Assembly: GCA_910577685.1 (NCBI GenBank)
Contig: CAJTOH010000056.1
Coordinates: forward strand, 1 to 18,748
Length of the DNA: 18,748 bases
Direction of reading: 5' to 3'
Source of the DNA: an uncultured Dorea sp.
GTDB taxonomy: Bacteria > Bacillota > Clostridia > Lachnospirales > Lachnospiraceae
Under the pieces are notes generated by a model. It saw only the letters and a program-made list of their open reading frames with translations, ran no database searches and had not been told where the DNA came from. Both the position numbers and the translations under genes were made by a program. Shown here piece by piece: positions 1 through 8,620 of the stretch. Position 1 is the first letter of the stretch; the number at the start of each line of letters is the position of its first letter.

Positions 1-378
1 TGATGGAAATTTAGGCAAGGAGGTTTGCCTGAATATAATGCAGACACTACACTAGTAACATGCAACGGGGCATTACGGACATATGTTGGATTTTTATTGC
101 TGTGATGCCCTTATCTACACAGAATCTTATACGATTTTCTTATCTCGCTTCATTATCCCATAAGCCAAACCAATTTTACCGCCATTTTGTATAACTCTTG
201 TATTCCCTGTTTTCTTTCTGTTACTGCCTTTAAAAACATTTCGGCAGTTGAAACAGGAGCTGATGCAAATAGCCGCTATATACATGCCCCGAGGTCGGAT
301 AAACATCGTCCAATACTGTATATAATCTGCGCTTTACAACAGCTCCCTTGATTATTTTAATAATTTCCCGGTTCTCTC
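1..378. other. Gene-free stretch downstream of the trk operon
   Basis: No convincing gene is visible on either strand. Short open stretches exist, for example a 28-residue minus-strand peptide beginning MFLKAVTERK and a plus-strand stretch containing LPEYNADTTL, but all are cut by stops within a few dozen codons and I recognise none of them. They could be remnants of an older gene. The plus strand at 27-39 carries GCCTGAATATAAT, which recurs on the minus strand near 13765-13777. No clear intrinsic terminator for the trk operon can be seen immediately after 379. Confidence 0.4.
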
Positions 379-2019
379 TTAATCATCGCTTTCCGGCTCT
401 AAATCACCGCCCCGGCTTTCCCGAATCTTAAGCGACATGACAAGATTCGCCCTGTCGTCCTCCTTGTACTCCAAGACGACCTCCTGCCCTACTTCACAGC
501 GGACGATATCGATAAAGTCAACCACGGAGATATCAAATATATCCTCCGATCCCTCTACCATGATATAGTAATGAGAAGTCCCGTCTATAACTGCCTGAGC
601 AATTTTTGTGATACTTCCGGTAATCTTTTTCACTTCCCGCGTATCCTGCTCCGTCTCCTTGACGCCGTTGCTGAACAGCAATTCCAAATAATTCTCCTCG
701 CATTGACTTACGCTGTCGCCGATCGCAACGATCTGGTATTTCTGTACATTTACCATGGCATACTTCTTCACCAGCCCCGCATCATCCTTCAACGCGATAA
801 AATAAGTCGGCTCATCCGAAATATTCAGCAGCAGCGGGAAGGTCGCTTTATACTTTAAGTTCTGCACCTGCCCCTCCGCCGACGACATGGCCGACGCCTC
901 CGTCGCACCCTCGACCTTATAATACTTCGTCTCCATAGTCCTCTGATTGGACAGAACAAAACCTACGTTAGACTGGTCTCCGTTTACCGAAGTCACCCCG
1001 GTATACATCCATACGTCGTCGTCCAACGCCAGATAATTATAGCCGTCCGTAGTCTTTAAGCAATCCTTCTGGCTCAAAATACTGTTAAAGAATCCATGCT
1101 TTAGCGTGCCGTAATAATCGAATAACTGCACCAGCAGATCCGCAGAATAAGCACGGTCTACCCATTCCGGGACATCTTCAATATCATACGTCTTCATATC
1201 TCCGGTCACAGCATTGCAAAGAACCACCTTGCCCACGGTCTCCCCGCCGAAAAGCCCGATATTGAACTTCTTGACCGGAGCAATCCAGTAGGGTATCCCC
1301 TTCTCGTCAATCTCAAAACTCAGTTCCCCGTAAATATAAGTTGGATGAGCAAACCGCAGATGCCTGTAAATATTCCGGTTAAAGTGTTCGCTGGTCGTAT
1401 AGCGTATCCCCTCTTCAAGCTTCACAAGCTCCGTCGTCTGGGTCGCCATATTAATACGGATATACGCCGGGATACCGTTAGACCGGTTGGTAAACCATTT
1501 AATCAGGCTGGCATATCGAAGAGGCGATACTCTTACCGGGTTATCCTTATAGTTAATCTGGCTGTAGATATTGTCTACCTCAAACTGCGAAACCATATCT
1601 ACCATGCTCCCCATCTTCCGGTCTCCGAGAATCTCCGCAGTACCCTTATCGAGAAGCGGGATCTTATCGAATGAAAGCTCCTCCACATCCTCCGTAAATT
1701 CTCCCTCCTTGACCGTAAGAAGCTTCTGGTATTTCTTCGCATTGACAATCGGCGATGAAAGCAGAGATCCAAGCAGATACACGATTCCCGCGCATAAGAT
1801 CAACACGCCGAAAAACTTCATCACCTTGCTCTGTTTCATCTCCTTCCTGTCAAGTTTCCTGCGCACGGCGTAAACAACAGCCAGCGCGGCCAGCAGGAAT
1901 ATCACAAAAAACCACGTCTCGGACGAATGGATATTGATTGCCGGCAATGCCGCATAGTAATATCCTCCCGCCGCCGCAATTAAGGCTAACACAATCAATA
2001 ACTTTTTCTTAAAATTCAT
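379..2019 (-). CDS. Conserved membrane protein of unknown function, third gene of the trkAH operon
   Basis: The 546-residue product has three predicted membrane segments near the N-terminus (about residues 5-25, 35-52 and 67-88) and then a long, soluble, beta-rich region of about 450 residues that is probably outside the cell. I recall close relatives across Lachnospiraceae, usually annotated as hypothetical or loosely as CvpA-like, but no function is established. The phrases NYKDNPVRVSPL, NAVTGDMKTYD, SNQRTMETKYY and ATFPLLLNISDEPTYF look like the conserved blocks of that family. The start is well supported by an AAAGGAGATTAT Shine-Dalgarno sequence. It begins 12 bases after the trkH stop on the same strand, so the three genes are probably co-transcribed. 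A role linked to potassium transport or envelope homeostasis is only an inference from that context. Confidence 0.85.
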   Translation of the reverse strand: MNFKKKLLIVLALIAAAGGYYYAALPAINIHSSETWFFVIFLLAALAVVYAVRRKLDRKEMKQSKVMKFFGVLILCAGIVYLLGSLLSSPIVNAKKYQKLLTVKEGEFTEDVEELSFDKIPLLDKGTAEILGDRKMGSMVDMVSQFEVDNIYSQINYKDNPVRVSPLRYASLIKWFTNRSNGIPAYIRINMATQTTELVKLEEGIRYTTSEHFNRNIYRHLRFAHPTYIYGELSFEIDEKGIPYWIAPVKKFNIGLFGGETVGKVVLCNAVTGDMKTYDIEDVPEWVDRAYSADLLVQLFDYYGTLKHGFFNSILSQKDCLKTTDGYNYLALDDDVWMYTGVTSVNGDQSNVGFVLSNQRTMETKYYKVEGATEASAMSSAEGQVQNLKYKATFPLLLNISDEPTYFIALKDDAGLVKKYAMVNVQKYQIVAIGDSVSQCEENYLELLFSNGVKETEQDTREVKKITGSITKIAQAVIDGTSHYYIMVEGSEDIFDISVVDFIDIVRCEVGQEVVLEYKEDDRANLVMSLKIRESRGGDLEPESDD

Positions 2020-2031
2020 ATAATCTCCTTT

Positions 2032-3477
2032 TTAAAATTTCCGGTTCCAAGCCGAAGCGGTAAACAGCATCAGGAACGGGAATATCTCCAGACGCCCCGC
2101 CAGCATGTCGCAGCAGAACACCAGCTTTGACATAGGTGAAAAGTCTGCAAAACTTCCGTTCGGTCCCACGGCGCCGATTCCCGGCCCGATGTTGTTGAGC
2201 GTAGTCAGCACCGAACTGAATGTGGTACCGAAATCCATATTATCGATAGACACCAACAGTACCGACCCTACAATAATTCCAATATAAGCCATCAGATAGA
2301 CATAAAGGGTTCTCAGCACATCCTGATCTACCTTCTTTCCATTCATGCGGATGATACTGACCGACTTCGGATGCACCATCTGCATAATCTCACGCTTGAT
2401 ACATTTCATCATCATCATGAAACGTGCAACCTTCATTCCGCCGCCTGTGGACGACGCGCAGGCGCCAACCATCATCAGGAACAGCAATACACACTGGGAA
2501 AACATAGGCCACATCGTGTGATCCGCCGTCGCATACCCGGTCGTAGTGATAATCGAAGCCACCTGAAAGAAGGCGTAACGGAATGCATGGAACGGATTCC
2601 CATACAGATGGTTGATATTGATCGTGATCAGGCAGGAGGCAGACAGTATTATTATCAAATACGTCTTTAACTCCCCGTTTTTCAAAATCGGTTTCCAGTC
2701 CTTAAGCAGCAGGAAAAAATACAGGTTAAAATTCACCCCGAACAGTATCATAAATATCGTGATCACATAATCAATATATACACTGTTAAAATGCCCGACG
2801 CTTGCCGAATAATTGGCAAACCCTCCGGTTCCCGCAGTACCGAAGGAAAAGATCAGGCTGTCGAACACGTTCATTCCCCCGAAAAGCAAAAGAACCACTT
2901 CAATCGCCGTCAACCCGAAATACATGCCGTACAGAATCCTTGCCGTAGACATAGTTTTCGGAACCAATTTATCCTTCTCCGGCCCCGGCACCTCCGCCCG
3001 TATCAAATGCATGGTATTCTTCTTATCCAGCTTCGTCAGCACCAGAACGAACACCAGCACTCCCATACCGCCGATCCAGTGCGTAAAGCTCCGCCAGAAC
3101 AGCATCCCCTGAGGCAGCGACTCAATATCCGTGAGAATCGTGGATCCTGTCGTCGTAAATCCGGATACCGTCTCAAAAAATGCGTCCAGATAATCCGGAA
3201 TACTCCCGGAAAGTGTAAACGGCAGCGCCCCGATCAAAGACCATAAAATCCATGCGCTGGCGACAATAATCATACCCTCCTTCCCGTAGATGTTCCTGTT
3301 CTCGGGTTTCTTTACCCCCGCCAGCAGATACGCCGCACCTGCAATCGCCGCTGAAATGAGGAAAAACACACCGCTAAATTCACGGTAGATCAAGGACACC
3401 AACGCAGGAAGCAAAAGAAGCGCCGCCTCCACGCCAAGCATCTTCCCCAATATATACCGTATCATCTTCGTATTCAT
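2032..3477 (-). CDS. trkH: Trk-type potassium uptake membrane subunit TrkH
   Basis: This is the channel-like membrane subunit of the Trk/Ktr potassium uptake system. The 481 residues match the usual TrkH length, and the sequence is strongly hydrophobic with about ten membrane segments. The four pore-loop filter motifs of the superfamily are visible: TTTG at 108-111, GTGG at 216-219, TTTG at 311-314 and NNIGPG at 428-433. The WIGGMGVLVF block (about 134-143) and the C-terminal DMLAGRLEIFPFLMLF are typical of TrkH. It starts 18 bases after trkA ends and stops 12 bases before the next gene, so it sits in the middle of an operon. The Shine-Dalgarno sequence (GGGAGACGGA) lies somewhat far from the chosen ATG, so a start at the fifth codon (MIRYIL) is also possible. 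Confidence 0.95.
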   Translation of the reverse strand: MNTKMIRYILGKMLGVEAALLLLPALVSLIYREFSGVFFLISAAIAGAAYLLAGVKKPENRNIYGKEGMIIVASAWILWSLIGALPFTLSGSIPDYLDAFFETVSGFTTTGSTILTDIESLPQGMLFWRSFTHWIGGMGVLVFVLVLTKLDKKNTMHLIRAEVPGPEKDKLVPKTMSTARILYGMYFGLTAIEVVLLLFGGMNVFDSLIFSFGTAGTGGFANYSASVGHFNSVYIDYVITIFMILFGVNFNLYFFLLLKDWKPILKNGELKTYLIIILSASCLITININHLYGNPFHAFRYAFFQVASIITTTGYATADHTMWPMFSQCVLLFLMMVGACASSTGGGMKVARFMMMMKCIKREIMQMVHPKSVSIIRMNGKKVDQDVLRTLYVYLMAYIGIIVGSVLLVSIDNMDFGTTFSSVLTTLNNIGPGIGAVGPNGSFADFSPMSKLVFCCDMLAGRLEIFPFLMLFTASAWNRKF

Positions 3478-3495
3478 AATCTTATTTCCGTCTCC

Positions 3496-4854
3496 CTACG
3501 CAAGTATGTCAGTAAACTTATTGATAATATGCTCTTTCGTAACTACAATAACGCTGTCCCCTACTTCCAGATGGTCGTCGCCGCCCGGAATAATAATCTT
3601 CCTCCTTCTGCCGATACATGCAATCAGATGATTCGGTTTGGTGGGCAGTTCCTTTAGGGGTATATTCGTAAAATCGCAGGCTTTCTTGATGATAAATTCC
3701 ATCGCTTCCACTTTTCCGCCAAGCAGCCGGTAAATAGTCTCCACGTCCGCATTGCTGTAGGAATTCTTCCTCGCACGCACATAATTCACGATCTCATCCG
3801 CCGCCGCGCCCTTCACAGAAACAATACTGTCAATTCCAAGCCCTTCCACCATCTGCGCACGGGAATCCTCATTCACCTTGGCGACAATCTTATCCACCCC
3901 CTGGGCTTTCGCGAACATCGACATGATGATATTCTCCTCATCCATGCCTGTAAGCGCAACCACAGCGTCCGTATCCTGAATCCCTTCTTCAATCAGCAGG
4001 TCGTGGTCCGCCGCGTCTCCCTGTATAATCGTAGCCTTAGGAAGAGCCTCGCACAGGTACTCGCATTTCTCCGGATTCCTCTCGATAATCTTCACCTGCA
4101 TCCCCGCCTCTAGGAGCTGGCTCGTGAGATAGAAGCACAGATTACCGCCGCCGCAGATTAAAACCCGCCGAATCTTAGTGCTTTTGCGTCCCAACGACTT
4201 AAAAAATGACCGGAGGCTCTGATGCCCTGCCGCTATGTGCAGCCTGTCGTCCTCCCGCACCACAAAATCTCCGTCAGGAATGTAAACGGACGTCCCCCGC
4301 TTAACGGCGCACACCAAAATATTGATGCCGAATTTTCGCCCGATATCCGCCAGAGAAAGGCCAGCCAGCGGACTGCCCTGTTTTAAGATGTGCTCTACCA
4401 GCTCCACCCTTCCCTTCATGAACGTCTCCACTTTACTCGCCTCAGGGAACAGGAGAATTCTGGCAATCTCATTCGCCGCCGACAATTCCGGGTTGACCGC
4501 CATACTCAGGTGCAGATCTTCCTTAAAGAAATCAATCTGCCTGTAATAGATAGGGTTGCGCACCCTTGCAATAGTATGCTTAGCTCCTAAACGCTTGGCA
4601 AGGAGGCAGCACAGCATATTCATCTCATCCATGGACGCACAGGCGATTACCAAGTCGGCATGGGGTACGTCAGCCTGCTTCTGCACTTCCATATCTGCGC
4701 CGTTTCCCGGAATACAGAAGATGTCGAGCTGGTTCACAGCTTCTTTTAGTTTTCCCGTATTCTGATCAATTAAAACAATATCATAGTCCTCTTCTGATAA
4801 CTGGGCCGTCAGTTTATGCCCGACTTTACCGTCACCAATAATTACTATCTTCAT
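3496..4854 (-). CDS. trkA: Trk potassium uptake regulatory subunit TrkA (double RCK)
   Basis: The peripheral, cytoplasmic nucleotide-binding subunit gates the TrkH channel in response to NAD(H) or adenine nucleotides. It has the full tandem arrangement: a first Rossmann fold (RCK_N) starting MKIVIIGDGKVG, a first TrkA_C domain (about 130-215), a second Rossmann fold with VLICGGGN (about 225), and a second TrkA_C domain at the C-terminus ending in VGDSVIVVTKEH. I chose the internal ATG at 4854 (452 residues) because MKI-V-IG-G is the normal family start and a GAGG element lies about nine bases upstream. An ATG at 4872 would add six residues (MNEDQK) and has only a weak AGAGAG. First gene of the trkA-trkH operon. 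Confidence 0.95.
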   Translation of the reverse strand: MKIVIIGDGKVGHKLTAQLSEEDYDIVLIDQNTGKLKEAVNQLDIFCIPGNGADMEVQKQADVPHADLVIACASMDEMNMLCCLLAKRLGAKHTIARVRNPIYYRQIDFFKEDLHLSMAVNPELSAANEIARILLFPEASKVETFMKGRVELVEHILKQGSPLAGLSLADIGRKFGINILVCAVKRGTSVYIPDGDFVVREDDRLHIAAGHQSLRSFFKSLGRKSTKIRRVLICGGGNLCFYLTSQLLEAGMQVKIIERNPEKCEYLCEALPKATIIQGDAADHDLLIEEGIQDTDAVVALTGMDEENIIMSMFAKAQGVDKIVAKVNEDSRAQMVEGLGIDSIVSVKGAAADEIVNYVRARKNSYSNADVETIYRLLGGKVEAMEFIIKKACDFTNIPLKELPTKPNHLIACIGRRRKIIIPGGDDHLEVGDSVIVVTKEHIINKFTDILA

Positions 4855-4945
4855 TTTTTGATCCTCATTCATATCTCTCTTGTATTTGTCATAATCAATG
4901 TATGGACCGCATCATACTCAGACCTTACACTACATGGCAAAAGAG

Positions 4946-4954
4946 ATTATAGCA
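4946..4954 (-). promoter_or_regulatory. Probable extended -10 promoter of the trkA operon
   Basis: On the minus strand the sequence TGCTATAAT (TGN plus consensus -10) lies about 75 bases upstream of trkA. No good -35 is present at 17 bases, where the T-tract of the preceding terminator falls. The TG extension would compensate. It is placed directly after the terminator of the upstream EF-G-like gene, as expected for the next transcription unit. Confidence 0.4.
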
Positions 4955-4965
4955 CTTTTACTGCA

Positions 4966-4995
4966 AGAAAAAAAGCCCTTACGGGCTTTTCTTCT
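4966..4995 (-). terminator. Intrinsic terminator of the EF-G-like gene
   Basis: Read on the minus strand, AAAAGCCC-GTAA-GGGCTTTT forms an 8-bp stem with a four-base loop (4971-4990), followed directly by a T-rich tract. It lies about 80 bases beyond the EF-G-like stop codon at 5073 and ahead of the trkA promoter. The A-tract on the other side would also allow bidirectional action, but no plus-strand gene needs it. Confidence 0.8.
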
Positions 4996-5072
4996 ATTCT
5001 TAAGTATTTTGTAATAGCTTTATCCACACAGTAACTTCAGAACATCCTTTATTATAATATTTAACAAAAATC

Positions 5073-7148
5073 CTACTCTTCCGCAGCCCTCTTAGCGATT
5101 TCCGCTTCCTGAACATCAGACGGAGCCTGCTCGTAACGAGCGAACTCATAAGAATAAGTTCCTCTTCCTCCTGTCATAGAACGAAGCACGGTACAATAGC
5201 CAAATACGCCTGTCATCGGAATATCTGCCACAATCTCCTGTAATCCGCCTGCAATCGGGTTCATTCCAAGCACCCGTCCGCGGCGTTTGTTCAGATCTCC
5301 CATAACATCTCCGGTGTAATCATCCGGAACCACTACCTTAATTGACGCGATTGGCTCTAACAGCACAGGACCCGCCTCCATAAAGCCCTTCTTAAAGGCC
5401 TGAATGGTCGCAGTCTTAAACGCCATCTCAGAAGAATCTACCGGGTGGTATGAACCGTCGTATAATGTAGCTTTCACGCCTACAACCGGATATCCGGCCA
5501 GAGGTCCCTTGACTACTGATTCCTGAAGCCCCTTCTCCACCGCCGGGAAGTAATTCTTCGGAACCGCGCCGCCAACAACCGTCTCTTCAAAAATGTACGG
5601 CGTATCCAGATCCCCGGATGAAGCGAACTTCATCTTAACATGGCCGTACTGTCCGTGTCCGCCGGACTGCTTTTTATACTTGGTATCTACATCGGAATTC
5701 TTCTTGATCGTCTCACGGAACGCAACCTTCGGCGTCTCTAAAGTCACTTCACACTTATAGCGCTCAAGAAGCTTGCTTACCGCAATCTCCAAGTGCTGGT
5801 CTCCCATACCGTAAATCAGCGTCTGACGGTTCTCGCTGTCATTCACTGCCTTCAAGGTGATATCTTCTGCCATCATCTTCTGGAGAGCCTGAGATACCTT
5901 GTCCTCATCGCCTTTATTCTTGGTCACATACTTCATATATGTATAAGGCTTGGAATACTCCGTCTTTCCAAACAGAACCGGCGTCGTCTTTGCAGAGAGC
6001 GTATCTCCTGTCTTAGTATTGGTCAGCTTCGCAATCGCACCGATATCTCCTGCGAATAATTCCTTCACTTCTACCGGCTTATTGCCGACCATGGTATAAA
6101 TCTTGCCCAGCTTCTCATCCGTCTCAGAATCCGCATTGTAAAGAGTATCCTCTCCCTTCAGCACGCCGGAACATACCTTCACAAAGGAATACTTTCCGAT
6201 AAACGGATCCACCATCGTCTTGAAAACATAGGCGGATTTTGCTTTAGCAAAGTCATAATTCGCCTCGTAGATCTCGTTGGTCTTGCGGTTGATACCTGCA
6301 CATTCCCTCCAGTCCGGACTCGGGAAGAATCTTACGATATCCGACAGCAGATTCGCAACGCCCTGAGCCTGTACGTTAGAACCCATGGCAACAGGAACGA
6401 TCCTTCCTTCCATAACCTCGGTACGCATCGCGGCACGGATCTCCTCAACAGAGAACTCCTCGCCTGCAAAATAACGCTCCATATACTCGTCGCTGATCTC
6501 CGCAACCGCCTCTAACAACTTCTCACGGTAAGTCTCAAGGTTCGGCTTACAGTAATCAGGAATCTCACATTCTTCTCTCTGTCCGATACCCGTATAGCGT
6601 CTGCCCTCATTCTTAATAACGTTGACATAGCCTACCAGCTTCTCATTCTCCCTGATCGGCTGGAAGTGGGGAGCAATTACCTTGCCGTATCTCTCGTTCA
6701 GATCTTCGACTACCTGACGGAAACTTGCGTCGTCCACATCCATCTCTGTCACATAGATCATACGCGGCAGGTTGTACTTGTCGCACAGTTCCCATGCCTT
6801 CTCTGTTCCGACCTCTACGCCTGCTTTTCCGGAAACTACGATTACAGCCGCGTCTGCCGCGCTGACAGCTTCCTCAACCTCGCCTACGAAATCGAAGTAA
6901 CCAGGCGTATCCAGAACATTGATCTTCGCCTTCTCCCACTCGACCGGTATCAGCGTCGTGCTGATTGAAAATTCTCTCTTCTGTTCCTCTTTATCGAAAT
7001 CACTGATCGTATTGTGGTCTGTGATCTTCCCCATACGGTTCGTCGCTCCTGATACATAAGCCATCGCTTCGACAAGGCTTGTCTTGCCGCTCCCTCCATG
7101 TCCTAAGAGAACTACGTTCCTGATCTCGTCAGTTCTGTAAACCTTCAT
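5073..7148 (-). CDS. fusA2: Elongation factor G-like translational GTPase (EF-G2 type) with altered GTPase motifs
   Basis: The 691-residue protein has the five-domain EF-G layout: GTPase domain (about 1-270), domain II with TKTGDTLS (about 370-385), domain III, domain IV with QSGGHGQYGHVKMKF and PVDSSEMAFKTA, and domain V ending FGYCTVLRSMTGGRGTYSYEF. It is not the canonical ribosomal EF-G. The P-loop is GHGGSGKT (16-23), where EF-G has AHIDAGKT. The G3 motif is DTPGY (80-84), with tyrosine in place of the catalytic histidine of DTPGH. Switch I is REFSIS instead of RGITI, and the base-recognition motif is TEMD (134-137) instead of NKMD. These changes are typical of the second EF-G paralogue in many bacteria, for which weak or dispensable GTP hydrolysis has been described. 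It is a single-gene unit with an AAGGAGGC Shine-Dalgarno sequence, its own promoter and its own terminator. Confidence 0.92.
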   Translation of the reverse strand: MKVYRTDEIRNVVLLGHGGSGKTSLVEAMAYVSGATNRMGKITDHNTISDFDKEEQKREFSISTTLIPVEWEKAKINVLDTPGYFDFVGEVEEAVSAADAAVIVVSGKAGVEVGTEKAWELCDKYNLPRMIYVTEMDVDDASFRQVVEDLNERYGKVIAPHFQPIRENEKLVGYVNVIKNEGRRYTGIGQREECEIPDYCKPNLETYREKLLEAVAEISDEYMERYFAGEEFSVEEIRAAMRTEVMEGRIVPVAMGSNVQAQGVANLLSDIVRFFPSPDWRECAGINRKTNEIYEANYDFAKAKSAYVFKTMVDPFIGKYSFVKVCSGVLKGEDTLYNADSETDEKLGKIYTMVGNKPVEVKELFAGDIGAIAKLTNTKTGDTLSAKTTPVLFGKTEYSKPYTYMKYVTKNKGDEDKVSQALQKMMAEDITLKAVNDSENRQTLIYGMGDQHLEIAVSKLLERYKCEVTLETPKVAFRETIKKNSDVDTKYKKQSGGHGQYGHVKMKFASSGDLDTPYIFEETVVGGAVPKNYFPAVEKGLQESVVKGPLAGYPVVGVKATLYDGSYHPVDSSEMAFKTATIQAFKKGFMEAGPVLLEPIASIKVVVPDDYTGDVMGDLNKRRGRVLGMNPIAGGLQEIVADIPMTGVFGYCTVLRSMTGGRGTYSYEFARYEQAPSDVQEAEIAKRAAEE

Positions 7149-7190
7149 ATTTTCGGTGCCTCCTTATATTTGGTAAAATCTCATGTTTAC

Positions 7191-7219
7191 ATTGTACTAA
7201 AAAATTGACGATTTTACAA
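7191..7219 (-). promoter_or_regulatory. Sigma-A type promoter of the EF-G-like gene
   Basis: On the minus strand TTGTAA (7214-7219), a 17-base spacer and TACAAT (7191-7196) form a good vegetative promoter, giving a leader of roughly 35 bases before the start codon. TGTAAA occurs five times in this intergenic region (plus-strand TTTACA at 7186, 7213, 7235, 7245 and 7285), which might be operator half-sites or only A/T-rich sequence. Confidence 0.55.
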
Positions 7220-7305
7220 CTCTTTTATACAGGTTTTACAAGGATTTACAATTTTTATGCGGTTTTAAGCGATATTACCTGTATTTTACATTATAAATAT
7301 TATCT

Positions 7306-7340
7306 GCCGGCAAATTTATCCAAACCTTGGCTTTGCCGGC
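7306..7340 (-). terminator. Strong nested inverted repeat after the ECF sigma operon, possible terminator
   Basis: GCCGGCAAA (7306-7314) and TTTGCCGGC (7332-7340) are perfect 9-bp arms. Inside them CCAA-ACC-TTGG adds a second small stem. It lies just after the stop codon of the last gene of the sigma operon. No clean T-tract follows on the minus strand (AGATAATATTT), so it is either a weak terminator or an RNA 3'-end stabiliser. Confidence 0.45.
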
Positions 7341-7358
7341 TGATTACGGTTTCATGAC

Positions 7359-8249
7359 TTATTTAATATAGATTTCGGAAACCGTGTCTTTAACCCCCTC
7401 AATCAATAACCGAACATGAATTTCACCATTTTCAAATTCATATAATGAATATTCCAACGGTTCGGAAAGGCTTGTAACATCAAAAGATTTCACTATATCT
7501 CCCTGCACCAGATACAAGGTAATACCTGCATGGTCCGGAACCGTACCGCAGGAAATATCTGCGTATAAAACATCCGTTTCAGCATCTTTTACAGTCATAT
7601 CTTCCTGTGCAATAAACCCGTCGCTGGCGCTCTTAAAGTCTAGTGTCCACACCCCGTCTTTCAGCGTTCGATAATTCATACTAATACCGCCCAGATTCCA
7701 TATTCTGTCGTTGGAAGTGACATCAGAATTAATTCCCTTTCCGGAAGCCGCGCAAACGATAAAGCCCGTAAGGCAGATAACCATAAGTATCATGCTGATC
7801 GTTCCCATAACAATATAACTAATATGATGGGTTTTCTTCATTTCCATATTTTTCATTTCCTCCCTGAATTCTATCCTGGAACCACATTCCTCGCAAAATT
7901 TGGCTCTCAAAGAAACTAAATGTCCGCAAACTTTACAGCTTTGTTTTACCTCGGAACGGCGTAAAAAGTAAACAAGCAGCCCAATAAACGGAGTGGCAAT
8001 AAAAGTGACGGCCGCCCAAAGAATACCGTCGTCATTTCTTTTCCTGCAGTCCCGATATACCCATGCAGCGAAGAAAACGGACATGAGCAAAGCAAAGATC
8101 AAGCTTCCGGCAGCCAGTAACGGAAATACCACGGATATGCCGCTAAAACCGCCGCTTCTGAAAGAAAAGATTACAAACCGCAGTATGATAACCAGTATCA
8201 CAATGGGAACGCCAATATAAGCCACTAATTTTCCCGCATTTTTATTCAT
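7359..8249 (-). CDS. Zinc-ribbon membrane protein, last gene of the ECF sigma operon
   Basis: The 296-residue protein has three N-terminal membrane segments (about 10-30, 38-64 and 76-97). A cytoplasmic zinc ribbon follows, with cysteines at 105, 108, 119 and 122 (CKVC then CEEC). After a short charged linker comes a fourth membrane segment (about 143-167), then about 125 residues of probably extracytoplasmic, beta-rich sequence without recognised motifs. The region WVYRDCRKRNDDGILWA resembles small membrane proteins of the phospholipase D nuclease N-terminal-like type. Its ATG overlaps the stop of the preceding gene by four bases (ATGA), so it is translationally coupled to it. It could sense the envelope or be a target of the sigma factor. 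Function unknown. Confidence 0.8.
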   Translation of the reverse strand: MNKNAGKLVAYIGVPIVILVIILRFVIFSFRSGGFSGISVVFPLLAAGSLIFALLMSVFFAAWVYRDCRKRNDDGILWAAVTFIATPFIGLLVYFLRRSEVKQSCKVCGHLVSLRAKFCEECGSRIEFREEMKNMEMKKTHHISYIVMGTISMILMVICLTGFIVCAASGKGINSDVTSNDRIWNLGGISMNYRTLKDGVWTLDFKSASDGFIAQEDMTVKDAETDVLYADISCGTVPDHAGITLYLVQGDIVKSFDVTSLSEPLEYSLYEFENGEIHVRLLIEGVKDTVSEIYIK

Positions 8250-8620
8250 ACTAAAGCACCTCTTTTCCGAATATGAATCGTAACATCTTCTTTAAAATTT
8301 GCTCTTTTTACCCCAAGCAGCGTTATGAAAATACCCGCTGCGCCCATATACAAACAAACGCCTGCCATCAGTTTCGCAATATATGGATTTGAGATGACAA
8401 AAAGGGCAAATACGGCAAATAACGAAAATAATATAAAATTTAAAATCATAGGAACAAACCACAGGGAAATAGAACGAGTCTGCTTTCCCGTCATAGCCGC
8501 TTCTTTTTGATAAAGCTCGGCTTTTAAGAGGATATTTAACCCGGAAGACGGTTTATCCTCAGTCTTCATTGATGTACGGATTAATTCGTCCAAACTGTTT
8601 TCATAATTCTTATTTTCCAT
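8246..8620 (-). CDS. Small two-helix membrane protein, probable anti-sigma factor
   Basis: The 124-residue product has a soluble N-terminus of about 50 residues (LDELIRTSMKTEDKPSSGLN) and two membrane helices (about 53-77 and 82-104), then a short basic tail. This is the size and layout of clostridial proteins encoded directly after ECF sigma factors. The N-terminal phrase resembles the segment that precedes the first helix in such anti-sigma-like proteins, but there is no zinc-binding HxxxCxxC motif. It overlaps the sigma gene by 11 bases and the following gene by 4, so the three proteins are probably made together. Anti-sigma activity is inferred from context. Confidence 0.75.
   Translation of the reverse strand: MENKNYENSLDELIRTSMKTEDKPSSGLNILLKAELYQKEAAMTGKQTRSISLWFVPMILNFILFSLFAVFALFVISNPYIAKLMAGVCLYMGAAGIFITLLGVKRANFKEDVTIHIRKRGALV

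Noticed and set aside
2791..3246. A 151-codon open frame antisense to trkH
   Set aside because: Rich in Arg, Pro, His and Gln, as expected from the reverse of a membrane-protein gene; trkH itself is certain.
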